From: Riptortus pedestris
Taxonomy: Eukaryota > Arthropoda > Insecta > Hemiptera > Alydidae
DNA: 64,000 nucleotides
NCBI GenBank assembly: GCA_019009955.1
Contig: CM032228.1
Span: 75,433,501-75,497,500, forward strand
Direction: 5' to 3'
This document shows positions 45,991 to 58,527 of this stretch, piece by piece. The stretch's first letter is position 1. Every line of letters begins with the position of its first letter. The translations under genes and the position numbers were made by a program. The notes under the pieces are model-generated. The model saw only the letters and a program-made list of their open reading frames with translations. It was not told the origin of the DNA and did not search any database.

Positions 45991-48900
45991 ATGGGTGGTG
46001 AGAAGATTGTAGATGAAGGACTCATTCATAACTTCTTGACTGAGCAGAAATGGGTGTTTTTATTGTCAGGATTCGCAACATTCAAAAGAGAAGATCCCAA
46101 ATATATGATTTACAACTTGTACAGGTTATTCGCCATGACTCATCTAACGTATATTATGAGCATGGCCTTTACTGCTGCGGTTCTTTGTATAGACGACATT
46201 GTGCTTGCTCTCCAGTGTGTTCACATAGGATTGATCCTCTTGGAAATTTTACTTAATCAAGCCACTCGTCTCACTCCCCAATTCAGGCGTCTACACAAAA
46301 CTATGGAGATACTCCAAGCTGGTGTTTTTATATATAACGAAGATCTATTGAGCGAGGAGCATAAAGAAATTAAAAGAAAATATGTTGACGAAATACGTAA
46401 CACGACCTGGATGTTCAGGAAATTAATTATAACCGTTTCAATTTCTAATATGATATTTGTTCCCATCATGAACTTCTTTATTATAGACGTGGATGCTTCG
46501 GAACTAGTAGTCAACCCCTATTTGCCTAGTTTCCCGCTTTACATCCCCTTCAATACGACCACTTACGTTGGCTACGCATGCGCCTATTTATTGCTTGTTA
46601 GCACATATTTATTGCTAGTTGTTCCCATTCTTTTCACCATGGATGCAATTTATGTCAGTTGTACAGTGCAACTTAAAGCTCAGTTTCACATTTTGAACCA
46701 CTCACTAAGACATTTGGAAAAGAGGGCGTACTCGGAATTTTTAAGAATTACTAAGTCAGAAAAGATTGAATGCTTCACCGACAACTTATACAGCTCTTGG
46801 GAGTTTTTGAGCTCTGTAAGAAAGTGTCTTCGCTCTAACATCAAGCATCACCAAATTCTGATTGAGTAAGCTTATTACATTTAGCAATCATTGATTGATT
46901 CGTTTGTATTTTTTTGATCTTCTTTTATTTTCATTCTATTTTTAGGCTAAAAAAATCATTTGACGAATTCACAGGATTGACTTTGTTCTTAATTATTTCC
47001 TTAACATCAGTTATCTTAGCTGCAAATGTTCTCGTAATGTTGGAGGTAAGTTTGGCTAGTTTATTCTATTAAATTTAATATTCCATTTAATTCAGGAAAT
47101 TCTAAACCCGTCAATTGCAAATACAAATCGCAATTATGTTAATCCATCAATATAAAAATCCGTCAAGCAGGGACAATGTAAAATAAAGAAATTTCCCGCG
47201 TAATCAAATATCACGGCAGCGATCTCACTTCAACATCTATTTTCTTTTCACCTCAAATAAAAGGCCTATATAGACCGGAATTAAAATGTATTCTAGTGGT
47301 GAGATATTTAATGACAATTTTTCTCTAAGTGAAAATGTACATGAACAGGAGTATAGAAGGGAATTCCAGAAGATGAATAAATAAAAAAATTCATATGACT
47401 TGGTTAATATTCAAGTTAAAGAAACATATGTAGAACAGCAACTTTAGTACACTTTACATTTATTAAAGTTGGTTATTTTATGCTAGCAGTATCATCTATC
47501 GGTGAAATAAAAATTGTTTTTCCTTCGATTTGTATCACATTTTTCATAATGAAACTCAAAACGTCCTGTCCGTTCAGTCACTCATTGCCTACGTAACAGT
47601 CAAGATGGGTTAAGCAAATAAACTCTTCTAGTCATAAAGAATAATTGAAAATGAGTTCTTAATTGTGACCCTAATTTACTCTGGTCGCATCCACGAAACT
47701 TTTGCACCTAAGTGTTGTGGAAATTCTACAATTTGTTTTGTATAAATAATGTATTATAAACATTGGAAAAAAATCCCCATTTCATGGCAACATTATTCAA
47801 ATATTACCTAAAAATTACAGTTTGGGTTTAAAAAGCTGGGCGAGGGATGTGAGTTGTAGATTTTTAACCCTCCTTGCAAGCTAAATCCTCAATTTAAACA
47901 GTCATGTTATCATATAACGTTATTTGGTATAATATGCCATTCTTGAATGAAGTTTATTTAGTATTTACATTCAATTGGTTTATGTATAACATTATTTAGT
48001 AATTCGACTTGAAGTATCATTTTTCCGATAGTAGAAAACGGAAGGCAGCATATACCAGAATTGACCACGAGGGGGGGGGGAGGGGAGGTGGTTTTCATAC
48101 TCGCTCTGGAGATAATTGTTGGACGAATTGCAGGTATAAACCCCTTCTAAATATCTCGCAACTTGGCTGGCGTTCTTTCGGTGTATACTGGTGATAATTT
48201 TACTGAAGCGCTTGGCCAGTGGACTGAGGAATATCTTGATCCGGAGGATTGGAAACTTAATGGACGGAGCAATTTCATAATATCTCCAAACCGAAATGGC
48301 TTACCTACCTACGAAATCTAAAGTGTACTGAATATGGAAGAATCCTAGAGCTCTGAAAAACAGATAAGAAGGCAGCTGTGGCGGGAACCCTAGGGGTAAG
48401 TAAGTCTGGAGTCACGCATGATGTGGCGGAAACCTACTAGGCTCCTTTCATCGAATAAGAGGCGAGTCGGTGGACGACTCCTAATATGCATTAGGATAGA
48501 TGAATCAACTGGTTTGCGGAAGTACGGATACACGCACAGTCTGCTCAGCAAGTGCTTGACAGCGATTCTGTTGCCGGCCTGGATGACACCACTTCTGTTA
48601 GGTGTAGGCGTATTCCTGGAGAGACGCTGTATGGTCCGCAAAAGAAGGCATCTTCTGTGCCCCTTAGTGACTGTGGTGATGAGCCCAATCCAAATACGGG
48701 TGGTTAGGGGTTAGGGGTGGTTAGTTCTTGCGCCGTGCGACTTCTATCTGTTTCCTAAGGTGAAATCTGCATTAAAAGGAACAAGATTTGAGTCTGTAGA
48801 AGCTGTGAAAGAGAAAGCGGCACGCGTCCTGAAGGAGCTGTCAGAAAAAGACTTCCCGCACTGTTTCGAACAATGGAAGGTTCGCATGGAGCGTTGTAGG

Positions 48901-51900
48901 GATAAAGGAGGGGTGTATATTGAAGGTGATAATAAGTAAAAATGTATGAAATAAAAATAAAATGTTTTACAGCGTCAGTCTCGTTATTTAATAGCCACAC
49001 CCCGTATGAGTGTGTAGGCGCCTGACGGAGGGCCGTCTAAGTGAAAGCCTGGGGATTTTGAGGCTCCTTGGCGTTTCGTTTTCCCACCATAGTTAAAAGG
49101 CTGTGAAAACCTGTCTGGATGGACATTTTGTCTAATCATTACAGTGTCTCATTGAGACCGCAAATTAACAGACACCGAGGACCTACGATTCCGTCCGTTG
49201 ATGACATTTTAATTCTCAAGTGAGTACAAAATTCGATTACGCATGTTTCGCAAATCCCATTATTATATTCCAAACGATGTTTATCCAAACCCATCAAGGG
49301 TTAGTTAACGTTTGTACAATCGCCATAGAACAGCACTGTACAGAGAGAATATTATATGAACGAGAAAAAAACCATGGAATTATTTAAGGCGTAAGTTATT
49401 CTAATCTCTTTTGACTACTTTGGTTGAACCTATGAATGAGGGAAATGCAGTTATTGACTATCTCCAACTTTCGGCCGATACATCATATATTTCACGTACG
49501 CAACAGAATGCCTCAACAAAATTATATCATATTTTTTCTGCAATGTTAAGAGAAAACGAACTTTCTAAGAAACAATATTAATTTATGAACATAAATTGGT
49601 CCATTTGGTGGAATAAATTCCATTCTTCATGCCTAAAAGAAGACTATTAATGGAATATGATGGAAATGAAGGCCAGTTATTCTAATATTTACATTATGAG
49701 AATTAATCATTTTTATTGAAACATGCAATAACATTTATTGGCATAAATTTGCATATATTCGCCCAATCATCACTTTTAACAGTCTTCGCTTATGAGGAAA
49801 TCAGAATATCCTCATGCTCATGGCAAAATCTTCGAAAAGTTTCATCAACTTTCCATCTATTCCACCTCGGCTTTTGTAAGTGAGATACATGCGATTATAA
49901 TCGATGAGACGTCATTAATAAGGATTATATTTTCTGAAGAGTTCAATATAATCTCGAGCGATACAATATTCAATACTTAATCGATTTATGAAGTCCTTAT
50001 GATAAAATATGTAAATGGTTGTTATCTGACGAGGAAGGGGTGGAGGCTAAATTAAAAAAAAATGAAATATCTCCGTTTTTTTTTTTAGTTATATCGAAAA
50101 ATATAATATAACAAATATTCTTCAATCATTGTTCTATATAAATATTCACTAATTTGAATAGAAGCGTGTTATTTATATTTTTGGTTTTCAGCCTTCGTTA
50201 ACCCCCCTCCTGCAAATGGGTTCCCTTATCTGCGATTGTAGTACTTGATGCTTGACTTCCTATTGTAGTGAAATAGAAAATAGAATTAGAGGTTACATCG
50301 CCGTAGTTTACGTAGCCTCTGTCTGACGGACTGTTTTATTTGTAGTTATAATTACACTAATTACGCCTACTCCTAATATGAATTATTTATGAGTATTAAC
50401 ATATTTTTGTTTAATATTTACAGAAACCTCAGCTTTACGTCTCAGCAAATGCATTCTTAATGGTATTGTGTGAGTTGTATTACGTCCTGCACTACTGCCG
50501 TTACGGAGAAGATATAATTGAAATAGTGAGTATCAAATATTCATTCTTATTCAGCTCTTTAAATTCCTCCTAGTTTCCTTTCAGCATAAAAGAGAGAACT
50601 CATTATCAGAAATCATGTATTGAGGTCGTTCTCATGACGCGATTTTTAAAAATTTTCCACAAATCCCCATCGACCTACATATGAGATGACGAATATGAGA
50701 TCCGTTCAAAAGTAAGTGTCATCTGCATATATACATATTTAAATAAACAGTAATAAATCTATTTTAATGTCCGACCACTACATATAAACACAGAACGTGA
50801 TTAATAGTTGAATAGTTCCTTTTATTTCGGTTTTAAGGTGATGAATCGCGTAATTTATTCCTGTTTTACTGCAGGTAGAATTCAACCTCATTGTCGATTT
50901 GAAAGCTATTATTGCATCTACTGAGACATCTACCACGCTCACCTTGGACGAGGACTACAAGATTTAACCGGCGATGCGTTTGGAATTTGGTCAGATCATG
51001 GTAGGGTGCCCGTTCACCAAGAGAACAAACGTTTTCGGGAATGTTACAAAATCTTAAGAACATTAAGATGGATTAAGATTATTAGGACATTAAGATGTAT
51101 GGAATGATTGAAGAAAGCAGTCATCAAATTTTCATCGCAATATTTGTGATTAATACAAATACTGTATTTTCAATAAAGATAACAAAAAATATTGTTGAGT
51201 AGATTGTTAATGTGTGTGTGTTCAAATTTGCTCACGTCCGGCCGCTTATGTGTGTTTACATGTAGTGGCCGGACATTAAAATAGATTTATTACTGATTTT
51301 GACCAAAAGATTCAGCAAACTGTTGGACAGCCGATCTCCTTCCATTTCCCAGTTGTCGAACTCTGACTCCTAAAGAATCAAAAAAAGATGTTGAGCTATT
51401 AGAGTTTGGAGGGATTTATTTGTACCTTCCGATCCTTGAAGCAGGGTGGAGAACGGTGCCGGGATCAAATCATCATTTTCGTAGACTTATACTGATATCC
51501 TGACGATGCCTGAAAGTAACCTAACTAGTGACCAGGAGAATTGACGGATTAGTATATGAACTTAATATAAGTAACTCCAACATAGAAATACATATCTTTA
51601 TTACATTTATTTACATATTTTATAGATGACATCATTGATATGTTTGTAGGTGTACTATGTATTTATTCTATTTTAATTTAAATTGCCATTGATGTTATTA
51701 TATTGTTCTTCCTCTTTCCAGAGCAGCGAAACGTACGATGTTTTGTATTCTACCCCATGGTACAATTGCGACACCACCATTAAGAAATATTTATCAATAG
51801 CGATAGCAAATACAAGAAAACCTATCATTCTAAAAACCGTTTTACTTGACTTTTCGGCATCAATGGACGCATTTGGAACAGTAGGTATTTTCTATATTAA

Positions 51901-54900
51901 TTATTTACTTGTGTAACACAGCACAGACAATCACACGATACTGAAAGTTACGTAAAGTAAACTGTACTTTTATAAATGCCAAAAGCATTAAGTTTTTAAA
52001 AAATGAATCATTATCATGGAAAAATATATCTTTTTGAACATTTACTTTGTAAGATACATGTAAATATGTTGTGTGATGACGTCATTAATATTATACATTC
52101 TTATATCGAAAATGTTTCTTTGATCTATAATATAATCAATATTTAACCGTTCAATTCAACTCTATAGTTCATAATCATTAATGGCTGAAATTCGACCAGG
52201 AACAAGGGGTTTGGGGAAGAGGGTTCAAAATATCTCCGTTCTTATGAGCCGTATAAGAAAACATTATAGAATCAATCTTCTTTTATTGTCGCTTCTCTAT
52301 AATTGATATTCTATACATTTTTTTGTATCATAAATGTTTAGCAAGATACTCGTAGTACATTGTTATCAGCTTTCAGTATACCCCTCTACCTATTTAATTT
52401 TACTTAAAAATAAAAAAAATATTACGTTTATTACAAAATCTTCTTTCTGTGAGTTCTTTTGGATTGCAAAATTAAACACACACAAGCGTCTGAGTTTCTA
52501 TCAGTGCACAATTTATTTAACAATGCTGTACACACAAGGTTAATTATTCTTAATTACTACTTACAGTATGCACTGATAGTGTCACTGTTCTTCAGATAAC
52601 ACAGTCCAATAACTCACTCACGGTCACTGAAGTTCACAAAAAGACGGCACAACACTGTCCTTTACAGAGTAATGGCACAATACTGTTCTTCCCTTAAAAC
52701 ACTTTACCGCGCACTGTTCCACTGCACACTGATGATCACTTGAAGACACCTGAGAACAAACTGAACTATCGGACTGAGCTGTACGCTTATATATAGAGGA
52801 GTGGTGACATCAAAGGAAATTACACTGGAAGGGACTAGAACCGGCCAAAGTAGACACTCCGGGCGCCAATAGCCATTCTATCGGTCGGCTCCTTCGCACT
52901 TCCCAAATACGTGATTATCTCTGTTTAATTTATTCATGTATTTAATTTTCTCAACACTGCCGCCCACTTAAGCCTTTTCGTCCCGAATAGGCTGAATATT
53001 TCCGTTGCCATACTTGGCTAGACGCTCTACGAAAAACACTTTCATTTCAGACCTCGGATTGTGGTATCTCTGTATCCAGTAGACCACGTCGTTCAACCTC
53101 TTGATCACCTTGTAAGGTCCTTCCCAGTGCGTTTGCAATTTAGGAGATAATCCTTTCTTGCGTTGTGGGTTGAATAGTAGAGCCATTGGTCCTTACATAA
53201 AACCCTCTGTATTTGCTGCTCTACCATACGCGGCTTTCTTCTTGTAACTGGTAATTTTAGTGTGGTCCAATATTTCATAACGGGTCGGCCTTCCATTGTC
53301 CTCCTTAGCCAGAGTAGGGTCACCCTTCTGCACCGTTGACCAGTCTCCTCCTGAGCCAACATGGCTAAGTCAACTAAATACTCGGCTATCAGAAACTTCA
53401 AAAAAAACTTTATTGGTAACACCAGTACAAATTTAGAATAGTTACATAAATACAAGCAATTCGACTACTGAGACAGGAATGAGGAATGGGAAAGAAGAGG
53501 AGAGGTATTTATACTAAATTATTGAAGAATGCTGAGTCGGCTGCTGAGGTGTCGTCTGGAGCTGTGGGAACGGTGGCTTTGGAGCTATAACTCCCCCCTG
53601 CCGAAGATTCGAAGTCCGCTGAGAAGTTTTTTTATTAGGAAGGGAGTCTCCAGAGATCAAAAATTCTTCTGGGTACTGTTGCTGGAGTTGCTTCCAAAGA
53701 GATGTCATCTGTAGACGGGTTCTGGTGAGGTGGTTGGCGTTCCAGACACATTGATTTACATTGTTTAACTAATATTAAGACATTAAAAATAAATAAATAC
53801 AAAACTATTACATACAGGATTACTTGTGTATAATCTAAACTTATAAACTCTAATGGTTCTATACTAATGTTTTCTATTCTAGGGGTGTCTAAGTGGTCAA
53901 ATGTGATATTGAATTGTTTTATATGCTGTGGGCTGTGTTCAAAGTACAGTATTTCTGTGTCTATGACTTCTGTTCTAGGTTGGGGACATTCCAGGATAGA
54001 TTCATTATTTTGCAGTTTAATGAGGGCTGTTGTGGGGAGAAAAATGGGTGTTGTTATGTCTGAAATGTGCATATAACTAGTCTTAAAGCTAAGGTATAGA
54101 TCTACATCAGCTATATATTTAATGAAAGAGTCCGAATGAACGGATGTTGTTACACATTTTTGAGGATTTCCTAGAAGTAGTTGAGAAATACATGAATCAC
54201 TTATCGTTCTAATTTGATTACAATAATAATTATTTAATATAAAAGTACAATTAGCTAAAAATATGTCAGTGTTGTTGCTTAAGATTGTGGTATAGGGTGC
54301 GATTGTAGAGATCTGTTGTTTGTTGTGTATTATTGGAGCTTGTAGTAAGTAGTATGTAGTATATCGTTTGCTGTGTAAAGGAAGTGACACAAAGAAGTGA
54401 AGAACACCTTTATTGATGGCACAATGTATTTTACTGGTCATCCACAGAAGTTCTAAATTGGTTGAAATAAGTTTTGAAAGAGTTTTTACTTCTATTTGAC
54501 TTATGAGCGAAGAATGGGCGATTCCCATTTTACACATGTCTATGCTGTTTTCTAATTCATTTATCCGAATATAAATGTAGTTAAGTATTATGTAGAGCTC
54601 GGTGAGGTGAATATGGCGCTCGTCATTGTCCATGGAATTAATTAACGTCAATGATCTGTCATTGTTTCTGTTTAGGCCATCTATGTCATGTTTTAATGTA
54701 TTGATTAAGTTTTTGTTGTACACAGTCTGCCGTTCAATATTGTGCTCTATGTGGTATGAGTTGGTCTGAATCGTGTTGATTACTTTATCATAGTATTGTT
54801 TGTCTTGTGCGTCCATATTTCCTGTTAACCATTTAATGGCTGAACCTAAACCATTAATGATACCACGCTTCCTCCTTGGATTAGTATTTATATTAAAAAT

Positions 54901-57900
54901 AGTTTTAAGTTTGTTTTTCGTAAATTGGAGGAGTCGATTTGTGACGTCCTGTGTTTTGAGGTCTTTGAATTTCGGAAGAATTTGTTCTGTATCAAGAAGT
55001 TCAGTGTATAGGTGAGTATAATTAATGTAATGCGTCAATGTATAATATTTGTCGAGAGCATATGAGTCGGGCAGTTTGATAGGCAGTATACCAGGAGTCT
55101 TTGATATGTCAGTCACATCATATTGGAGTGTCTGAGTCAGTGTCTGGAGGAACCATAGAGCCAGATGCCATATTTGTATCTCCATCTAAAACAGAGGGAT
55201 TGTCTGAGTTGGTAATTGGCTTTTTTCGTGTTTTATAGACTTTCCTTGGTCTTTGTAAATTGTCTTTGTGTACTATGATCTCTTTGTTTTTGTCGCGTAC
55301 TTTAATCACTGGTTTATATGGATTTTCCGCTTTAACTCTTGTCCTGATTCGCGCATATGTTTCCGAAGGGATTTCTGGGTCTTCCCTGTTTTTATTGAGT
55401 TTGTCGGTTCTAGTTTGTTTCTCTTTTACAATATTTTCCTTTATAATGGATTGAACTAGTTTCAGTCTGTCATGGTATTGTTCCACCAATCTCTCTTTGA
55501 TATTGGCTTCGGTTAAGGTGGGGGTGCGGTGGTTTGGTCCAAAAGTGATTTCGTTTGGTGTCAATTTTAGTTGTTGGTGTAGAGTGTTGTAATAGGCTAA
55601 TACGGTCAGTTTGAGTGTCTTTGTCAATGTAATATTTGATTCCTGCAGGGTTATGCTTCTCATGATTTCAATCATTGTGGAGTGTATCCTGTTTAAGAGT
55701 CCTAGGGAATTGGGATGGTTTGGTGTAGTATAATAGGGTTCTATCCCTTTGGTTTCTAAAAAATTTTGAATCAGTGAATTTTTAAATTCCTTTCCATTGT
55801 CCATTTTTATTCGTGTAGGCGTCGGATATAATTCTAGGTAGTATGTTAGCACCTGAAGTACATTTGTAGCATTTAGAGTTGACGTAAGTCGGGCAAAAAT
55901 CGTTTAGAAAAAGTATCTACAAGTGTTATTATATACTTTTGTTCATAGTGAAGTGTGTCCATCATCAGTTCTTCGAACGGTCTGTCAGGTGTGGGTGTGA
56001 CGCAGTTTTTGGTCTTAATTGGGTTTCTGTCGTATTTGGTCCGTCTGCAGGTGTCGCAGTTGTTAACGTAATCCATGATCATGTCCTTCATTTTAGGGAA
56101 GTAATAATACCTTTTCAATTTATTATATGTTTCAAGTCCGCCTCTATGAAACGTTTTGCCTAGATGGTAAGAGTCAATTAATTCCCTTTGTTCGTCTTCT
56201 TTTTCTATGTCTATACACTTTTTTTTGTACCTTTTAATTTTTACCGAGGGGTAATGTTCCTGAACAATTGTGGAGATAGCTCTAAAAATACCTTCATACT
56301 CTGTTCGAACTGTCTCTACATTGGGTTCGCAGTAAAGTCCGTAAGTCGTGTTGGGTTTCAATATTTCTAGTAATTTGTGTTTCAAGTCTGAGTTCCAAGG
56401 ATGTACCGATATTTGTTAAATGGTCGTAGAGTGTGCGTAGGTTCACTTCCTCGTTGAATGAATATTTGATATTTTTGAACATTGATTGATCTATCGTCAT
56501 CTGCTATCCATATTTGTTGATTGGAGGATTCTTGTGAATGGACGGTGGCAAGGTCTGTTTCATCTCTACAGTATGTAAGTCAGTGGTCTGTGGGTTCTTA
56601 AAGAGAGTGTTCATTACATTCGCCGTATCTGTTTCCGTGTTTTTATGTTCTAAATCGGATTTTATCTTTTTACTTTTGATTTTAACTTTTTTCTTTTTAT
56701 GTTCACTAATATCTTTTAGAATATTTTCGATTTCTAATAAATTCATATTTTGCTTTATAGTATTTGAGCTTACTCTATTATTATTATTATTACTGTAAGT
56801 AGAACTTATACTATTATTATTATCATTTGATTCATTATTATTATTATTATCATTATTATTTGATTCATTTATATTTGAATCACTTGAGTTATCATTATTA
56901 TTATTAACATTATTACTATTTATTAATCTTTCATTTATTATTATTTTCTTTTTATTATTATTATCATTACTATATTCTTTAATAGCTTTATTAATTATAT
57001 TCGTTTCAACATTAAACATTTTATTATTTTTGAAACAATCAATATATTCTTTACTAATACTAATTTTCTGTTTAATAATACCTTTATTTTTATTTTCAAT
57101 AGTACTTTTATCTTTAATATTAATATTATTACATTCATCTTTATTATTATTATCTTCCGAAGTTATTTTACTTCCGTCGGGTACAGAAGAGGGAGTTATA
57201 TGATTTTTCGCCGAGCCGGTGTCGATAAGCCAAGTCTTGTGTTTGTAGTCTGTAAGGTGTGGGAGGCTTTCCGTAAAATTTACTAAATATTCGGGGGCGG
57301 TTCGAGACCGTTTTTGTCTAAAAAATGGTCAAATTTGTCCATTAGGGATGACATCCTTGTCTCTAGTCTTGTAAGTCTGTCATCATCCGTGATGTGGTTA
57401 ACTCGTTGGGGGTTGGATCTGACAGTCCTCACTGAAACTGTGTTTTGTGAGTCTTTTCGTGGTGGAGAACGCGGCCTATTAAAAAATGGACTTTGTCTCT
57501 GTGTGTCCCAGTCCTGATTGTGGGGCATCTGGGGGTAGTGTGGTGTCGGCAGTTGTGCTGGTTTTTCCCAGTGGGGCGGTTTCCAGTCGTAACTTCTTCT
57601 GGGCTCATTAGTGAATGGTCCTGTGTCAAATTGCCTGTCATGTCTGAAGGAATCGTATCTGGGCGTAGGCTCGTAACGTCTAGGTCGTTGGTAATGTGGT
57701 ATGTTGCTTGGAAATGTGGGGGCGTTGTTATGTCGTGGCCTGTGGAAGTCGTCTCGTTTTTGTGGGTATCTTGGTTTATTGTAGCTGTGGCGGCGTTCAC
57801 CGTAAAGTCTCTCCACTATGTGAGAGGCCTCATTTTGAAGAGCGTTTCTAATATCATCCAAAGAGTCGAGTTTCATGTGTTTAATGAAGTCGCATAGGTT

Positions 57901-58477
57901 GGGGTGAAGGTGTGTGGTCACATGATGAACAATTTCGTTGTCTTTATAGCGTATGTAATTTCGTGTGTCAGGGTTGTCGTCCATTTTAATACGGGAAAAA
58001 ATGAGTGCTCTTTTACTAGCGACTCTGTCGACAAATTGTATGGGATGTTCGTGAAATAGTGGTGTTATGTTAATTAACTCAGTTGATAATTGTTCGATGG
58101 TTCTGGAGTCGCGAAAGCTTTTTTTCAAGTAATTTAATAATTCCGGAATTGAGTTGAAGTCGTTAGTCAGTAAGCAGTGTCGCGCGTTTCCAGTAAGTCG
58201 TGCCTTTACTTTAGTAAGAAGTCGTGCATGATTTTGTGAACCTAAAGTGTTATCAACTGTGCATGTGTTTTCGAAAACCGCTTGAACCGCTTTTGAGAAA
58301 TAAATCAAGTCCTCCGGATTGCCATCATAAGGGGGAATGTGATCATAGTCTTTCTTTGTGAGTGCATATGTTATTGTCCGTTTTGGTTCTGAGGGTTGCA
58401 TGTTTTCGAGGGCTTCTGTGAGTTCATTAACGGAAATGTGTCTGTTTTGGGTCAGTCTTTCTTGTAAATGAGTCATT

Positions 58478-58527
<50 letters not shown>

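Noticed and set aside
56504..57019. Asn-rich frame as a host low-complexity protein gene
   Set aside because: It lies inside the LTR element, in frame with the protease motif, between gag and integrase.
57429..57800. 123-codon minus-strand frame
   Set aside because: Alternative frame within gag, rich in Thr and His from the basic tail coding sequence.
57493..57897. 134-codon plus-strand frame
   Set aside because: Antisense to the uninterrupted inner-element gag; no motif of its own.
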